Origin: Clostridia bacterium | GTDB lineage: Bacteria > Bacillota > Clostridia > Saccharofermentanales > UBA5734 | Direction of reading: 5' to 3' | DNA length: 6,931 bases | Assembly (NCBI GenBank): GCA_017997315.1 | Contig: JAGOFF010000121.1 | Location: forward strand, 1 to 6,931 | Shown: piece after piece, positions 1 to 6,099 of the stretch | Position numbering within the stretch: position 1 is the stretch's first letter | Layout: each line of letters opens with the position of its first letter | Position numbers and translations under genes: made by a program | Notes under the pieces: model-generated | Databases searched by the model: none | What the model saw: the letters and a program-made list of their open reading frames with translations, nothing else | What the model was told of the DNA's origin: nothing

Positions 1-1
1 G

Positions 2-2170
2 GCCGACCAGGGATACACCGAGGAGGAGCACCTTTTCTCGCAACGGTTCTCCTGCCCGGACTGCGGCGTCAGTCTCGGCGAGATCGCACCCAGGATGTTC
101 TCGTTCAACAATCCGTACGGGGCATGCCCGGAATGCACGGGCCTGGGAACCATGATGCACATCGATCCGGACATGATCGTGCAGGATGAATCACTCTCGA
201 TCAATCAGGGGGCCATCCGGGTGGGGGGATGGAATTTCGACGACCGGACCAGCTGGGCCCGCGCCTACGCGGAAGCCATGGCAAAACGGTACGGCTTCTC
301 CCTGGACACGCCCTTCCGCGAGCTGCCCCAGAAGATCCGGACGATGTTCCTGATGGGCAACGGGGGAGAGATCCTGACACTCGATACGTCCAACAGCAAG
401 TTCAGCCACGGCGGCACCTACCGGAGCAGTTTTGAAGGCGTGGTTCCGAGCCTTGAGCGCCGGCATGCCGAGACCGACTCGGATGAAATGAAGGAGTATT
501 ACGAACAGTACATGTCGGTCAGTCCGTGTCCCGTATGCCACGGAGCGCGGCTCAAACCGGAAAGCCTGTCGGTCACGGTCGGAAGAAAGAACATCAACGA
601 ACTGACCCTGATGCCGATCCGAAGAGAGAAGGATTTTCTCAACGGACTCCATTTTTCACGGCGGGAAGCGGAGATCGCCGACCGGATCATCAAGGAACTC
701 AATGCGCGTCTGGGTTTCCTGATCGATGTCGGCCTGGACTACATGACGCTCGCGCGTGCATCCGCTACGCTCTCGGGCGGGGAGGCCCAGCGGATCCGTC
801 TTGCCACACAGATCGGTTCGGGTCTCATGGGGGTCCTCTACATCCTTGATGAGCCCAGCATCGGGTTGCACCAGCGGGACAACGCAAAGCTGCTCGGCAC
901 CCTCAAGCATCTGCGGGACATCGGAAATACGGTTCTGGTCGTCGAGCACGACGAGGAGACCATCCGCGAAGCGGATTTCATCGTCGACATGGGACCCGGC
1001 GCGGGAGAACACGGCGGGGAAGTGATCGCCACCGGAACCGCCCAGGAGATCATGGACAACGAAAACTCCATCACCGGCCAGTATCTCAAAGGAGTGCGCA
1101 GAATCGAAATCCCCGACCGCCGCAGGACCTGCAACGGGCATTACCTGACTGTTCACGGCGCAAGGGAGAACAACCTGAAGAACATCGACGTGCGCATCCC
1201 TCTGGGAGTGATCACGTGCATTACCGGGGTGTCCGGTTCCGGGAAAAGTTCGCTGGTGAACGGGATCATTCTCCGAAAGCTCGAAACCGAACTGAACGGA
1301 GCGCGACGCCGCCAGGGGAATTTCCGCGTCATCGAGGGTTGTGAACACCTCGATAAAGTCATTGCGATCAACCAGTCGCCGATCGGAAGGACCCCGCGAT
1401 CCAATCCGGCCACCTATACCGGATTGTTCGACCTGATCCGCGACCTGTTCGCCGGTACATCGGATGCCCGGGCAAGAGGGTACAAACAGGGCCGTTTCAG
1501 CTTCAACGTGCGTGGAGGCCGATGCGAAGCGTGCAGCGGCGACGGAGTCAACAAGATCGAGATGCACTTTCTGCCTGACATCTATGTCGTCTGCGACGTG
1601 TGCAAAGGGAAGCGGTACAACCGTGAAACCCTGGACGTACACTACAAGGGCAGGAACATCGCCGAAGTTCTCGACATGACCGTCGACGCCGCGCTCGAGT
1701 TTTTCCAGAACATCCCCCGGATCCGGAGAAAGCTGGAGACTCTCCATGACGTCGGCCTCGGGTATATCCGTCTGGGCCAGCCCTCCACGCAGCTTTCCGG
1801 GGGAGAGGCGCAGCGGGTCAAGCTGTCCACCGAGCTGTCCCGCCGGAGTACCGGCAACACCTTCTACATTCTGGATGAACCGACCACAGGGCTGCATGTC
1901 TTTGACGTGCACAAGCTGGTTGACATTTTGGGCAGACTGGCCGAAAATGGGAATACCGTTTTGGTCATAGAACACAATCTGGACGTGATTAAGACCTGCG
2001 ACTACATCATCGATCTCGGCCCCGAGGGCGGAGATGCCGGCGGACGCATTGTCGCCCAGGGAACGCCGGAAGAGGTGGCGCAGGTCGTCGAGTCCTATAC
2101 AGGCCAGTATCTCGGCCGTATACTTTCCGGAAACAGTGAGGAAACCATACTTTCATGTCCAAATGCGTGA
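2..2170 (+). CDS. uvrA: UvrA, excinuclease ABC subunit A (5' truncated by window edge)
   Basis: UvrA is the ABC-type ATPase dimer that scans DNA for lesions and loads UvrB in nucleotide excision repair. The frame is open from base 2 and gives 722 residues before the TGA at 2168-2170. By comparison with E. coli UvrA (940 aa), about 235 N-terminal residues are missing, including the first Walker A and the UvrB-binding domain. Numbering from base 2, I see the first zinc module with C18, C21, C42 and C45 around the FSFNNPYGAC motif, then the insertion domain. ABC half I has signature LSGGEAQR (257-264), Walker B YILDEPSIG (280-288) and H-loop VVEHD (313-317). ABC half II has Walker A GVSGSGKSS (409-417), zinc cysteines 508, 511, 531 and 534 flanking EMHFLPDIYV, signature LSGGEAQR (598-605), Walker B YILDEPTTG (622-630) and IEHN. 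All these motifs are intact. The C terminus runs about 15 residues past the usual GQYL end and overlaps the next gene by 16 bases. Family assignment is certain. Confidence 0.98.
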   Translation, partial: ADQGYTEEEHLFSQRFSCPDCGVSLGEIAPRMFSFNNPYGACPECTGLGTMMHIDPDMIVQDESLSINQGAIRVGGWNFDDRTSWARAYAEAMAKRYGFSLDTPFRELPQKIRTMFLMGNGGEILTLDTSNSKFSHGGTYRSSFEGVVPSLERRHAETDSDEMKEYYEQYMSVSPCPVCHGARLKPESLSVTVGRKNINELTLMPIRREKDFLNGLHFSRREAEIADRIIKELNARLGFLIDVGLDYMTLARASATLSGGEAQRIRLATQIGSGLMGVLYILDEPSIGLHQRDNAKLLGTLKHLRDIGNTVLVVEHDEETIREADFIVDMGPGAGEHGGEVIATGTAQEIMDNENSITGQYLKGVRRIEIPDRRRTCNGHYLTVHGARENNLKNIDVRIPLGVITCITGVSGSGKSSLVNGIILRKLETELNGARRRQGNFRVIEGCEHLDKVIAINQSPIGRTPRSNPATYTGLFDLIRDLFAGTSDARARGYKQGRFSFNVRGGRCEACSGDGVNKIEMHFLPDIYVVCDVCKGKRYNRETLDVHYKGRNIAEVLDMTVDAALEFFQNIPRIRRKLETLHDVGLGYIRLGQPSTQLSGGEAQRVKLSTELSRRSTGNTFYILDEPTTGLHVFDVHKLVDILGRLAENGNTVLVIEHNLDVIKTCDYIIDLGPEGGDAGGRIVAQGTPEEVAQVVESYTGQYLGRILSGNSEETILSCPNA
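2138..2154 (+). promoter_or_regulatory. Weak, distant Shine-Dalgarno of the clp gene inside uvrA
   Basis: The only purine-rich match upstream of the clp ATG is GAGG at 2138-2141, within GTGAGGAAA, 13 bases before the start. That is longer than the usual 5-9 base spacing. It lies inside the uvrA reading frame, so ribosomes ending uvrA pass over it. This suggests that clp translation leans on termination-reinitiation from uvrA. The other two genes with visible starts in this window have well-placed AGGAG or AAGGAGG sites. Confidence 0.35.
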
Positions 2171-4563
2171 TTTGCAAAAAAAACATCGCCGTTGTATTCA
2201 CGACCCGTTTTGACAACGGCCGTCAGGTCAGTGAAGGCATCTGCCTCAAGTGCGCCTACAAGACCGGCCTCGGGGGTATGAATGAAATGCTGTCCGGCGC
2301 CGGAATCCACGACGGGAACATCGACGAGATCACGGAGCGCCTCAACCAGGCGATGAACGGGCTGGAGAACAGCCGGCCGGACGAGCTGTTCCGGGCGGTG
2401 ATCCAGCAGCTTGATCCCGACGGCTCCCAGACATCGGGAAATCCGTTCCTCAACGCGCTGCAGGCAGGCCAGGAGGATACCGCGGACTCCGAGGAGGAAG
2501 ACGGACAGGAGAACGACCAGCGGCCGGTACGCGGAGAACTGCTGCCCGCGTCGATCGGCGGCGACTCGGACCATCCGACCGAACGGCAGCGTGATGAGCG
2601 GACCGAGACCGGCCGCAGCCGCAGGGAGGTCCGCCGCAAGTTTCTGGACATGTACGGGTCCAATCTGACGCGTAAAGCGGCGGAGGGAAGGATCGACCGT
2701 ATCATCGGCCGCAAGAAGGAACTCGAGCGGGTCGTGCAGATCCTCAACCGACGCAACAAGAACAATCCGGTTCTGCTGGGTGAGCCGGGTGTCGGCAAGA
2801 CCGCCATCGCCGAAGGGCTCGCCGTGCGCATTGCCGAGGGGAACGTGCCGGCCAAACTGCTGGATCAGGAGGTCTATCTGCTCGACATGACCGCCCTGGT
2901 CGCCGGGACACAGTTCCGCGGACAGTTCGAGAGCCGCATGAAAGGCGTGGTCGACGAAGCGCGCAAGGCCGGAAACATCATCCTGGTGATCGACGAACTG
3001 CACAACATCATGGGCGCGGGGGATGCCGAAGGCGCCATGAACGCCGCCAACATCCTCAAGCCTGCACTGGCCAAAGGCGAGATCCGTGTCCTGGGTTCCA
3101 CGACGCTGGACGAGTACCGCCGTTTCATCGAGAAGGATTCCGCACTGGAACGGCGTTTTCAGCGCGTCATCGTCGACGAACCCTCGGTGGAGGACTCCAT
3201 TGAAATCCTCAAAGGAATCCGCGACTACTACGAGAAGCACCATAATGTATCGTACAGCGACGAAACCATCACCTTTGCGGTCAAGATGGCGGACCGGTAC
3301 ATCACCGAGCGCTTCCTCCCCGACAAAGCGATCGACCTGCTCGACGAAGCCGGATCCCAGGTCAACCTCCAGGACGAGCGGCTGGTCCAGCTGGAACGCC
3401 TCCACAATGAGCTGGATGAACTTGAGACCCGTCAGGAAGGCCTCGAGGAATCCAGCTCGGAGAAGGATCAGGGCGACGTATCGTATTTCGAACAACAGGC
3501 GGAAATCAAGTCCGCCATTCTGCGCGTCACCGGGGAGATCGACCGGATCCGCTCCCAGCTCGATCCTACGCCCATCCGGGAGCAGGACATCGCAAGGGTG
3601 GTGGAGATGTGGACCGGCATCCCCGTCCAGCGCATCACCGAAACCGAATCCGACCAGCTGCTGCATCTGGAGGAGCGTCTCCATGAGCGGCTGATCGGAC
3701 AGGAAGAGGCCGTATCCGCGGTTTCACGGGCGATCCGCCGCAACCGGGCGGGTTTCGGCAAGAAACGGAAACCTGCGTCGTTCATTTTTGTCGGTCCTAC
3801 CGGTGTGGGAAAGACCGAACTGGTCAAGGCGCTGGCCGAAGCGATGTTCTCGAGCGAGGATGCAATGGTCCGGCTGGACATGTCGGAGTTCATGGAACCC
3901 CATACGGTCAGCAAACTGATCGGGTCGCCGCCGGGATATGTCGGATACGACGACGGAGGCCAACTGACCGAAAAGATCCGCCGGAAACCCTACTCGGTCA
4001 TCCTGCTTGATGAAATCGAAAAAGCGCACGCGGATGTATTCAACATCCTGCTTCAGATCCTGGACGACGGGCGGTTGACGGACAGCCACGGACGGCTTGT
4101 CAATTTTGAGAACACCATCATCATCATGACATCCAACGCCGGCACGACGCTCAAGTCGGATGGTTTCGGTTTTGGCGCCGTGGGGCATGTGGCGCTGGAA
4201 AACCGTGTGCACACCGTGCTCAAGGAGATGTTCCGTCCGGAGTTCCTCAACCGGGTGGATGAGATCATCGTGTTCCATTCCCTGTCGCGCGAGGAGATCC
4301 GCCGCATCGTCGACCTCATGCTGCGCGAAGTGATCGGCAGCATGGCCGACAAGGGGCTTCGTCTGGTGTTCGACGAATCCGTCAAAGACATGCTCGCGGA
4401 GAAGGGATTCGATGACAAGTACGGTGCCCGGCCGTTGCGGAAGGCGATCCAACGCTGGATCGAAGATCCGCTCGCCGACCTGTTCCTGTCCGGAAAACTC
4501 GCGGGTGCGTCCGGAGTCGCCGCGGTATGGAGAGAGGGCGCCGTCTGCTTCGACACCCTCTGA
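2155..4563 (+). CDS. Hsp100/Clp AAA+ unfoldase, ClpC/ClpE type, with N-terminal four-cysteine zinc finger
   Basis: This 802-residue protein should be an ATP-driven cytosolic unfoldase that feeds substrates to ClpP. Residues 1-38 form a zinc finger with C4, C7, C30 and C33, like the start of ClpE or McsA; no Clp_N repeat domain is present. A helical stretch (about 41-87) and a charged, poorly ordered linker (about 88-160, acidic around 107-121) lead to the first AAA+ module: Walker A GEPGVGKT 209-216, Walker B with D280-E281, pore-loop F254-R255-G256. A short coiled-coil middle region (about 405-470) is ClpC/ClpE-like and too short for ClpB. The second AAA+ module has Walker A GPTGVGKT 547-554, pore-loop GYVG 594-597, Walker B LLDEIEKAH (about 617-625) and the FRPEFLNRVDE motif at 693-703. 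F671-G672-F673 sits where ClpC carries its VGF ClpP-docking loop. The start is fixed by the zinc finger, since the next Met would remove it. The gene overlaps uvrA by 16 bases, so it is probably cotranscribed. ClpE and ClpC are both defensible names, so I give no symbol. Confidence 0.95.
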   Translation: MSKCVICKKNIAVVFTTRFDNGRQVSEGICLKCAYKTGLGGMNEMLSGAGIHDGNIDEITERLNQAMNGLENSRPDELFRAVIQQLDPDGSQTSGNPFLNALQAGQEDTADSEEEDGQENDQRPVRGELLPASIGGDSDHPTERQRDERTETGRSRREVRRKFLDMYGSNLTRKAAEGRIDRIIGRKKELERVVQILNRRNKNNPVLLGEPGVGKTAIAEGLAVRIAEGNVPAKLLDQEVYLLDMTALVAGTQFRGQFESRMKGVVDEARKAGNIILVIDELHNIMGAGDAEGAMNAANILKPALAKGEIRVLGSTTLDEYRRFIEKDSALERRFQRVIVDEPSVEDSIEILKGIRDYYEKHHNVSYSDETITFAVKMADRYITERFLPDKAIDLLDEAGSQVNLQDERLVQLERLHNELDELETRQEGLEESSSEKDQGDVSYFEQQAEIKSAILRVTGEIDRIRSQLDPTPIREQDIARVVEMWTGIPVQRITETESDQLLHLEERLHERLIGQEEAVSAVSRAIRRNRAGFGKKRKPASFIFVGPTGVGKTELVKALAEAMFSSEDAMVRLDMSEFMEPHTVSKLIGSPPGYVGYDDGGQLTEKIRRKPYSVILLDEIEKAHADVFNILLQILDDGRLTDSHGRLVNFENTIIIMTSNAGTTLKSDGFGFGAVGHVALENRVHTVLKEMFRPEFLNRVDEIIVFHSLSREEIRRIVDLMLREVIGSMADKGLRLVFDESVKDMLAEKGFDDKYGARPLRKAIQRWIEDPLADLFLSGKLAGASGVAAVWREGAVCFDTL

Positions 4564-4587
4564 TTCCGAACTTTCAGATTATATGGA

Positions 4588-4624
4588 AAAACCGGTACGG
4601 ATGATTCGGATCCGTACCGGTTTT
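4588..4624. terminator. Bidirectional intrinsic terminator between clp and argJ
   Basis: A perfect 15-bp inverted repeat lies in the 61-base gap between the convergent genes. The left arm is 4588-4602 (AAAACCGGTACGGAT), the loop is GATTCGG at 4603-4609 and the right arm is 4610-4624. The AT ends of the stem provide the tracts: TTTT at 4621-4624 on the plus strand and TTTTT (complement of 4587-4591) on the minus strand. The stem starts 24 bases after the clp stop codon and directly at the argJ stop codon. The tracts are short, but the symmetry and position make termination of both transcripts the natural reading. Confidence 0.9.
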
Positions 4625-5824
4625 CTATGTCCGATAGCTCCCGTTGATCTTGACATAGTCGTAGGAGAAGTCACAGGTCCACACCCGGTCACAGGCATCA
4701 CCTTCATTCATGTCCAGGACGACCAGGATCTCACGGGCGGACAGGATCTCCCGGGCACGGGCTTCATCGAACGGAAGCGCGGCGCCGCCGGAGCAGACCT
4801 GCAGATCCCCGAACCGGATATCGCACCGGGAGGGATCGAAGGATGCGCCGGAATAGCCGGCGGCCGTGAGGATGCGCCCCCAGTTGGAGTCCTCGCCGAA
4901 CATCATGGTTTTCACCAGAGGGGATTTGGCGACGGCCTGCACGATGCGGTAGGCGTCGTCCGCACTGCGTGCGCCGCGGACCTGGACTTCGATCATCTTG
5001 GTGGCGCCCTCGCCGTCCCAGGCGATTTTCCGTGCAAGATTCTCGCACACGATACGGACCGCTTCGTCGAATTCGGGATCCGGACCGGTGATCGGCGGAT
5101 TTCCGGCCATCCCGTTGGCCAAGGCCGCGACCATGTCGCAGACACTGGTGTCACCGTCCACCGACACCCGGTTGAATGTGGTCCCCACGGCTTTTCTCAA
5201 CGCCGCATCCAGCGCGGAGGATTCGATCGCGCAGTCGGTGGTGATGATCCCGATCATGGTCGCCATGTCCGGGTGGATCATGCCCGAGCCCTTGGCCATC
5301 CCGGACACCGTCACGGTATGTCCGTCTCTGCGGAATACGACCGTTTCCTCTTTGGGGATCGTATCGGTGGTCATGATCGCGGCTTCGGCGGCATGTCCCG
5401 CCGCATCCGAACGGGCGAGCGAACCGGCCGCGAGTCCGATGCCGTGCAGCAGGCGGTCCATCGGGAGCCGCAGCCCGATGACGCCGGTGGAGTCGAAAAG
5501 AACCTGCTGCGCAGGACACCCTATGCGGAGCGCTGCCTCGCGGACCGCCTCTTCCGCGTCCTGGTCGCCCTGCGGCCCGACGCAGGCGTTCGCGCCGCCG
5601 CTGTTCACCATCACGGCGCGTGCGGTCCCTTGACGGACATGCCGCATGGAAAGCTGAAGGGAATGGCCTTTGACGACATTGCGAGTAAACACCGCCGCGC
5701 AGGAAGCCGGTACATCCGAGACGACCAGCGCCAGATCCGGACCTCCGTTCTTCTTGATCCCGCAGGCTACGCCTGCAGCACGGAAACCAAGCGGGCTGAC
5801 AATACTGCCGATGATCTGCTCCAT
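4625..5824 (-). CDS. argJ: ArgJ, glutamate N-acetyltransferase / ornithine acetyltransferase
   Basis: ArgJ moves the acetyl group from N-acetylornithine to glutamate, recycling it in arginine biosynthesis; some members also use acetyl-CoA to make N-acetylglutamate. The protein is 399 residues, the usual length. It carries the T-G of STGVIG (T113, G114), which forms the oxyanion hole in known ArgJ enzymes. The self-cleavage motif KGSGMIHPDMATM has A188|T189, where T189 becomes the N-terminal nucleophile of the beta chain. Other family marks are FNRVSVDGDTSVCD, the EDSNWGRI motif at 311-318 and the C-terminal YVKINGSYRT. I chose the ATG at 5824 because AGGAG lies 6 bases upstream and the protein then begins at the family's usual N terminus. 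An upstream in-frame TTG at 5914 would add 30 unrelated residues without a ribosome binding site. It stands alone in the window, with no other arg gene beside it. Whether it is mono- or bifunctional cannot be told from sequence. Confidence 0.97.
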   Translation of the reverse strand: MEQIIGSIVSPLGFRAAGVACGIKKNGGPDLALVVSDVPASCAAVFTRNVVKGHSLQLSMRHVRQGTARAVMVNSGGANACVGPQGDQDAEEAVREAALRIGCPAQQVLFDSTGVIGLRLPMDRLLHGIGLAAGSLARSDAAGHAAEAAIMTTDTIPKEETVVFRRDGHTVTVSGMAKGSGMIHPDMATMIGIITTDCAIESSALDAALRKAVGTTFNRVSVDGDTSVCDMVAALANGMAGNPPITGPDPEFDEAVRIVCENLARKIAWDGEGATKMIEVQVRGARSADDAYRIVQAVAKSPLVKTMMFGEDSNWGRILTAAGYSGASFDPSRCDIRFGDLQVCSGGAALPFDEARAREILSAREILVVLDMNEGDACDRVWTCDFSYDYVKINGSYRT

Positions 5825-5830
5825 AGGATT

Positions 5831-5835
5831 CTCCT
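5831..5835 (-). promoter_or_regulatory. Shine-Dalgarno of argJ
   Basis: On the minus strand AGGAG (complement of CTCCT) lies 6 bases before the ATG at 5824. It decides the start against the upstream in-frame TTG at 5914. It is one base downstream of the last arm of the leader hairpins, so its accessibility could depend on how the leader folds. Confidence 0.85.
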
Positions 5836-5836
5836 G

Positions 5837-5861
5837 CGGGTGAAAACCCGGCAAGCCGGGT
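5837..5861 (-). promoter_or_regulatory. Two mutually exclusive hairpins in the argJ leader
   Basis: Read in the argJ mRNA sense, three arms follow one another: A, ACCCGG (5861-5856); B, CCGGGT (5851-5846); C, ACCCG (5841-5837). A can pair with B over a CTTG tetraloop (6 bp, 7 if the loop C-G pair is counted), and this stem is followed by TTTTC. B can instead pair with C (5 bp, TTTC loop), and that stem ends one base from the Shine-Dalgarno. The pairings are visible in the sequence; a regulatory role is inference, and a chance GC-rich repeat is possible. Confidence 0.45.
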
Positions 5862-5885
5862 ATGCCTTGGAATTCAGGTAGGTAT

Positions 5886-5914
5886 ACGCTATCACCATCC
5901 GCGCGGAAAATCAA
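5886..5914 (-). promoter_or_regulatory. Candidate promoter of argJ
   Basis: On the minus strand TTGATT (5914-5909, 4 of 6 to TTGACA) is followed after exactly 17 bases by TAGCGT (5891-5886, 3 of 6 to TATAAT, with the important T1, A2 and T6 kept). Transcription would start near 5879 and give a leader of about 55 bases with no ATG in it. The match is modest; it rests on spacing and on being the best candidate upstream of argJ. Confidence 0.35.
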
Positions 5915-5921
5915 CGCGCGG
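5899..5921. repeat. 7-bp dyad around the argJ -35 candidate
   Basis: CCGCGCG at 5899-5905 and CGCGCGG at 5915-5921 form a perfect inverted repeat separated by 9 bases (GAAAATCAA). The AT-rich centre contains the candidate -35 element of argJ. This is the geometry of an operator, but alternating CG in a GC-rich genome makes such palindromes easily by chance. It does not resemble the AT-rich ArgR box. Confidence 0.35.
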
Positions 5922-5986
5922 GAATGCAGGGGGCGGACGGCCGCGGGGGATCCGGCGGAAGTCGGAGAGACGTGTGCGACAAAGGT

Positions 5987-6014
5987 GTGAAATCATGGTA
6001 CGCTGTTATATAGT
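5987..6014 (+). promoter_or_regulatory. Candidate sigma-A promoter of the SPFH gene
   Basis: GTGAAA (5987-5992, 4 of 6 to TTGACA) and TATAGT (6009-6014, 5 of 6 to TATAAT) are separated by 16 bases. The -10 lies in the most AT-rich patch of this otherwise GC-rich intergenic stretch. Transcription would begin near 6021, giving a leader of about 80 bases that starts at or within the following hairpin. Confidence 0.45.
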
Positions 6015-6017
6015 TTC

Positions 6018-6052
6018 CACGCTCCGCATTCTCGCTTTTCGGGCGGAGCGTG
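6018..6052 (+). promoter_or_regulatory. 10-bp stem-loop at the expected transcript start of the SPFH gene
   Basis: CACGCTCCGC (6018-6027) and GCGGAGCGTG (6043-6052) pair perfectly over a 15-base loop. No T-tract follows, so it is not a terminator. It lies just after the candidate -10 element. It could be a protective 5' RNA hairpin or, as DNA, an operator overlapping the start site. The repeat is directly visible; its role is inference. Confidence 0.5.
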
Positions 6053-6060
6053 ATCCATGC

Positions 6061-6076
6061 CCGCTGCAGGCAGCGG
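6061..6076 (+). repeat. Small second hairpin in the SPFH leader
   Basis: CCGCTG (6061-6066) and CAGCGG (6071-6076) pair over a CAGG loop, 11 bases before the Shine-Dalgarno. It leaves the ribosome binding site free. It is short and GC-rich and may be incidental. Confidence 0.3.
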
Positions 6077-6087
6077 CCGGAATGGCC

Positions 6088-6094
6088 AAGGAGG
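6088..6094 (+). promoter_or_regulatory. Strong Shine-Dalgarno of the SPFH gene
   Basis: AAGGAGG, a full match to the core anti-Shine-Dalgarno, sits 5 bases before the ATG at 6100. It decides for that start over an in-frame ATG at 6082, which lies upstream of the site and has no comparable site of its own. Confidence 0.85.
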
Positions 6095-6099
6095 AGAAA

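Noticed and set aside
656..1975. A 439-codon open frame on the minus strand opposite uvrA
   Set aside because: It mirrors the conserved UvrA coding sequence and has no recognisable domain.
2095..3684. A 529-codon open frame on the minus strand opposite clp
   Set aside because: The opposite strand encodes a fully motif-complete Clp ATPase. This frame has no recognisable domain or promoter and is explained by codon bias.
4412..5881. A 489-codon open frame on the plus strand across the end of clp and all of argJ
   Set aside because: It is the antisense shadow of argJ in GC-rich DNA. It runs through the terminator stem, has no family resemblance and is rich in the Arg, Gly, Asp and His residues typical of shadow frames.
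5825..5914. Upstream TTG start extending ArgJ by 30 residues
   Set aside because: It has no ribosome binding site, the extra residues do not look like ArgJ, the extension reads through the leader hairpins, and the inner ATG has AGGAG at ideal spacing.
5996..6012. A sigma-54-like element (TGGTAC...) before the SPFH gene
   Set aside because: The -24-like half matches loosely, but the invariant GC of the -12 element is missing.
6018..6052. The 10-bp stem as an intrinsic terminator
   Set aside because: No T-tract follows the right arm and it lies upstream of a gene read in the same direction.
6082..6099. In-frame ATG at 6082 as start of the SPFH protein
   Set aside because: The AAGGAGG site lies downstream of it and serves the ATG at 6100, where the family's usual MGLF-type N terminus begins.
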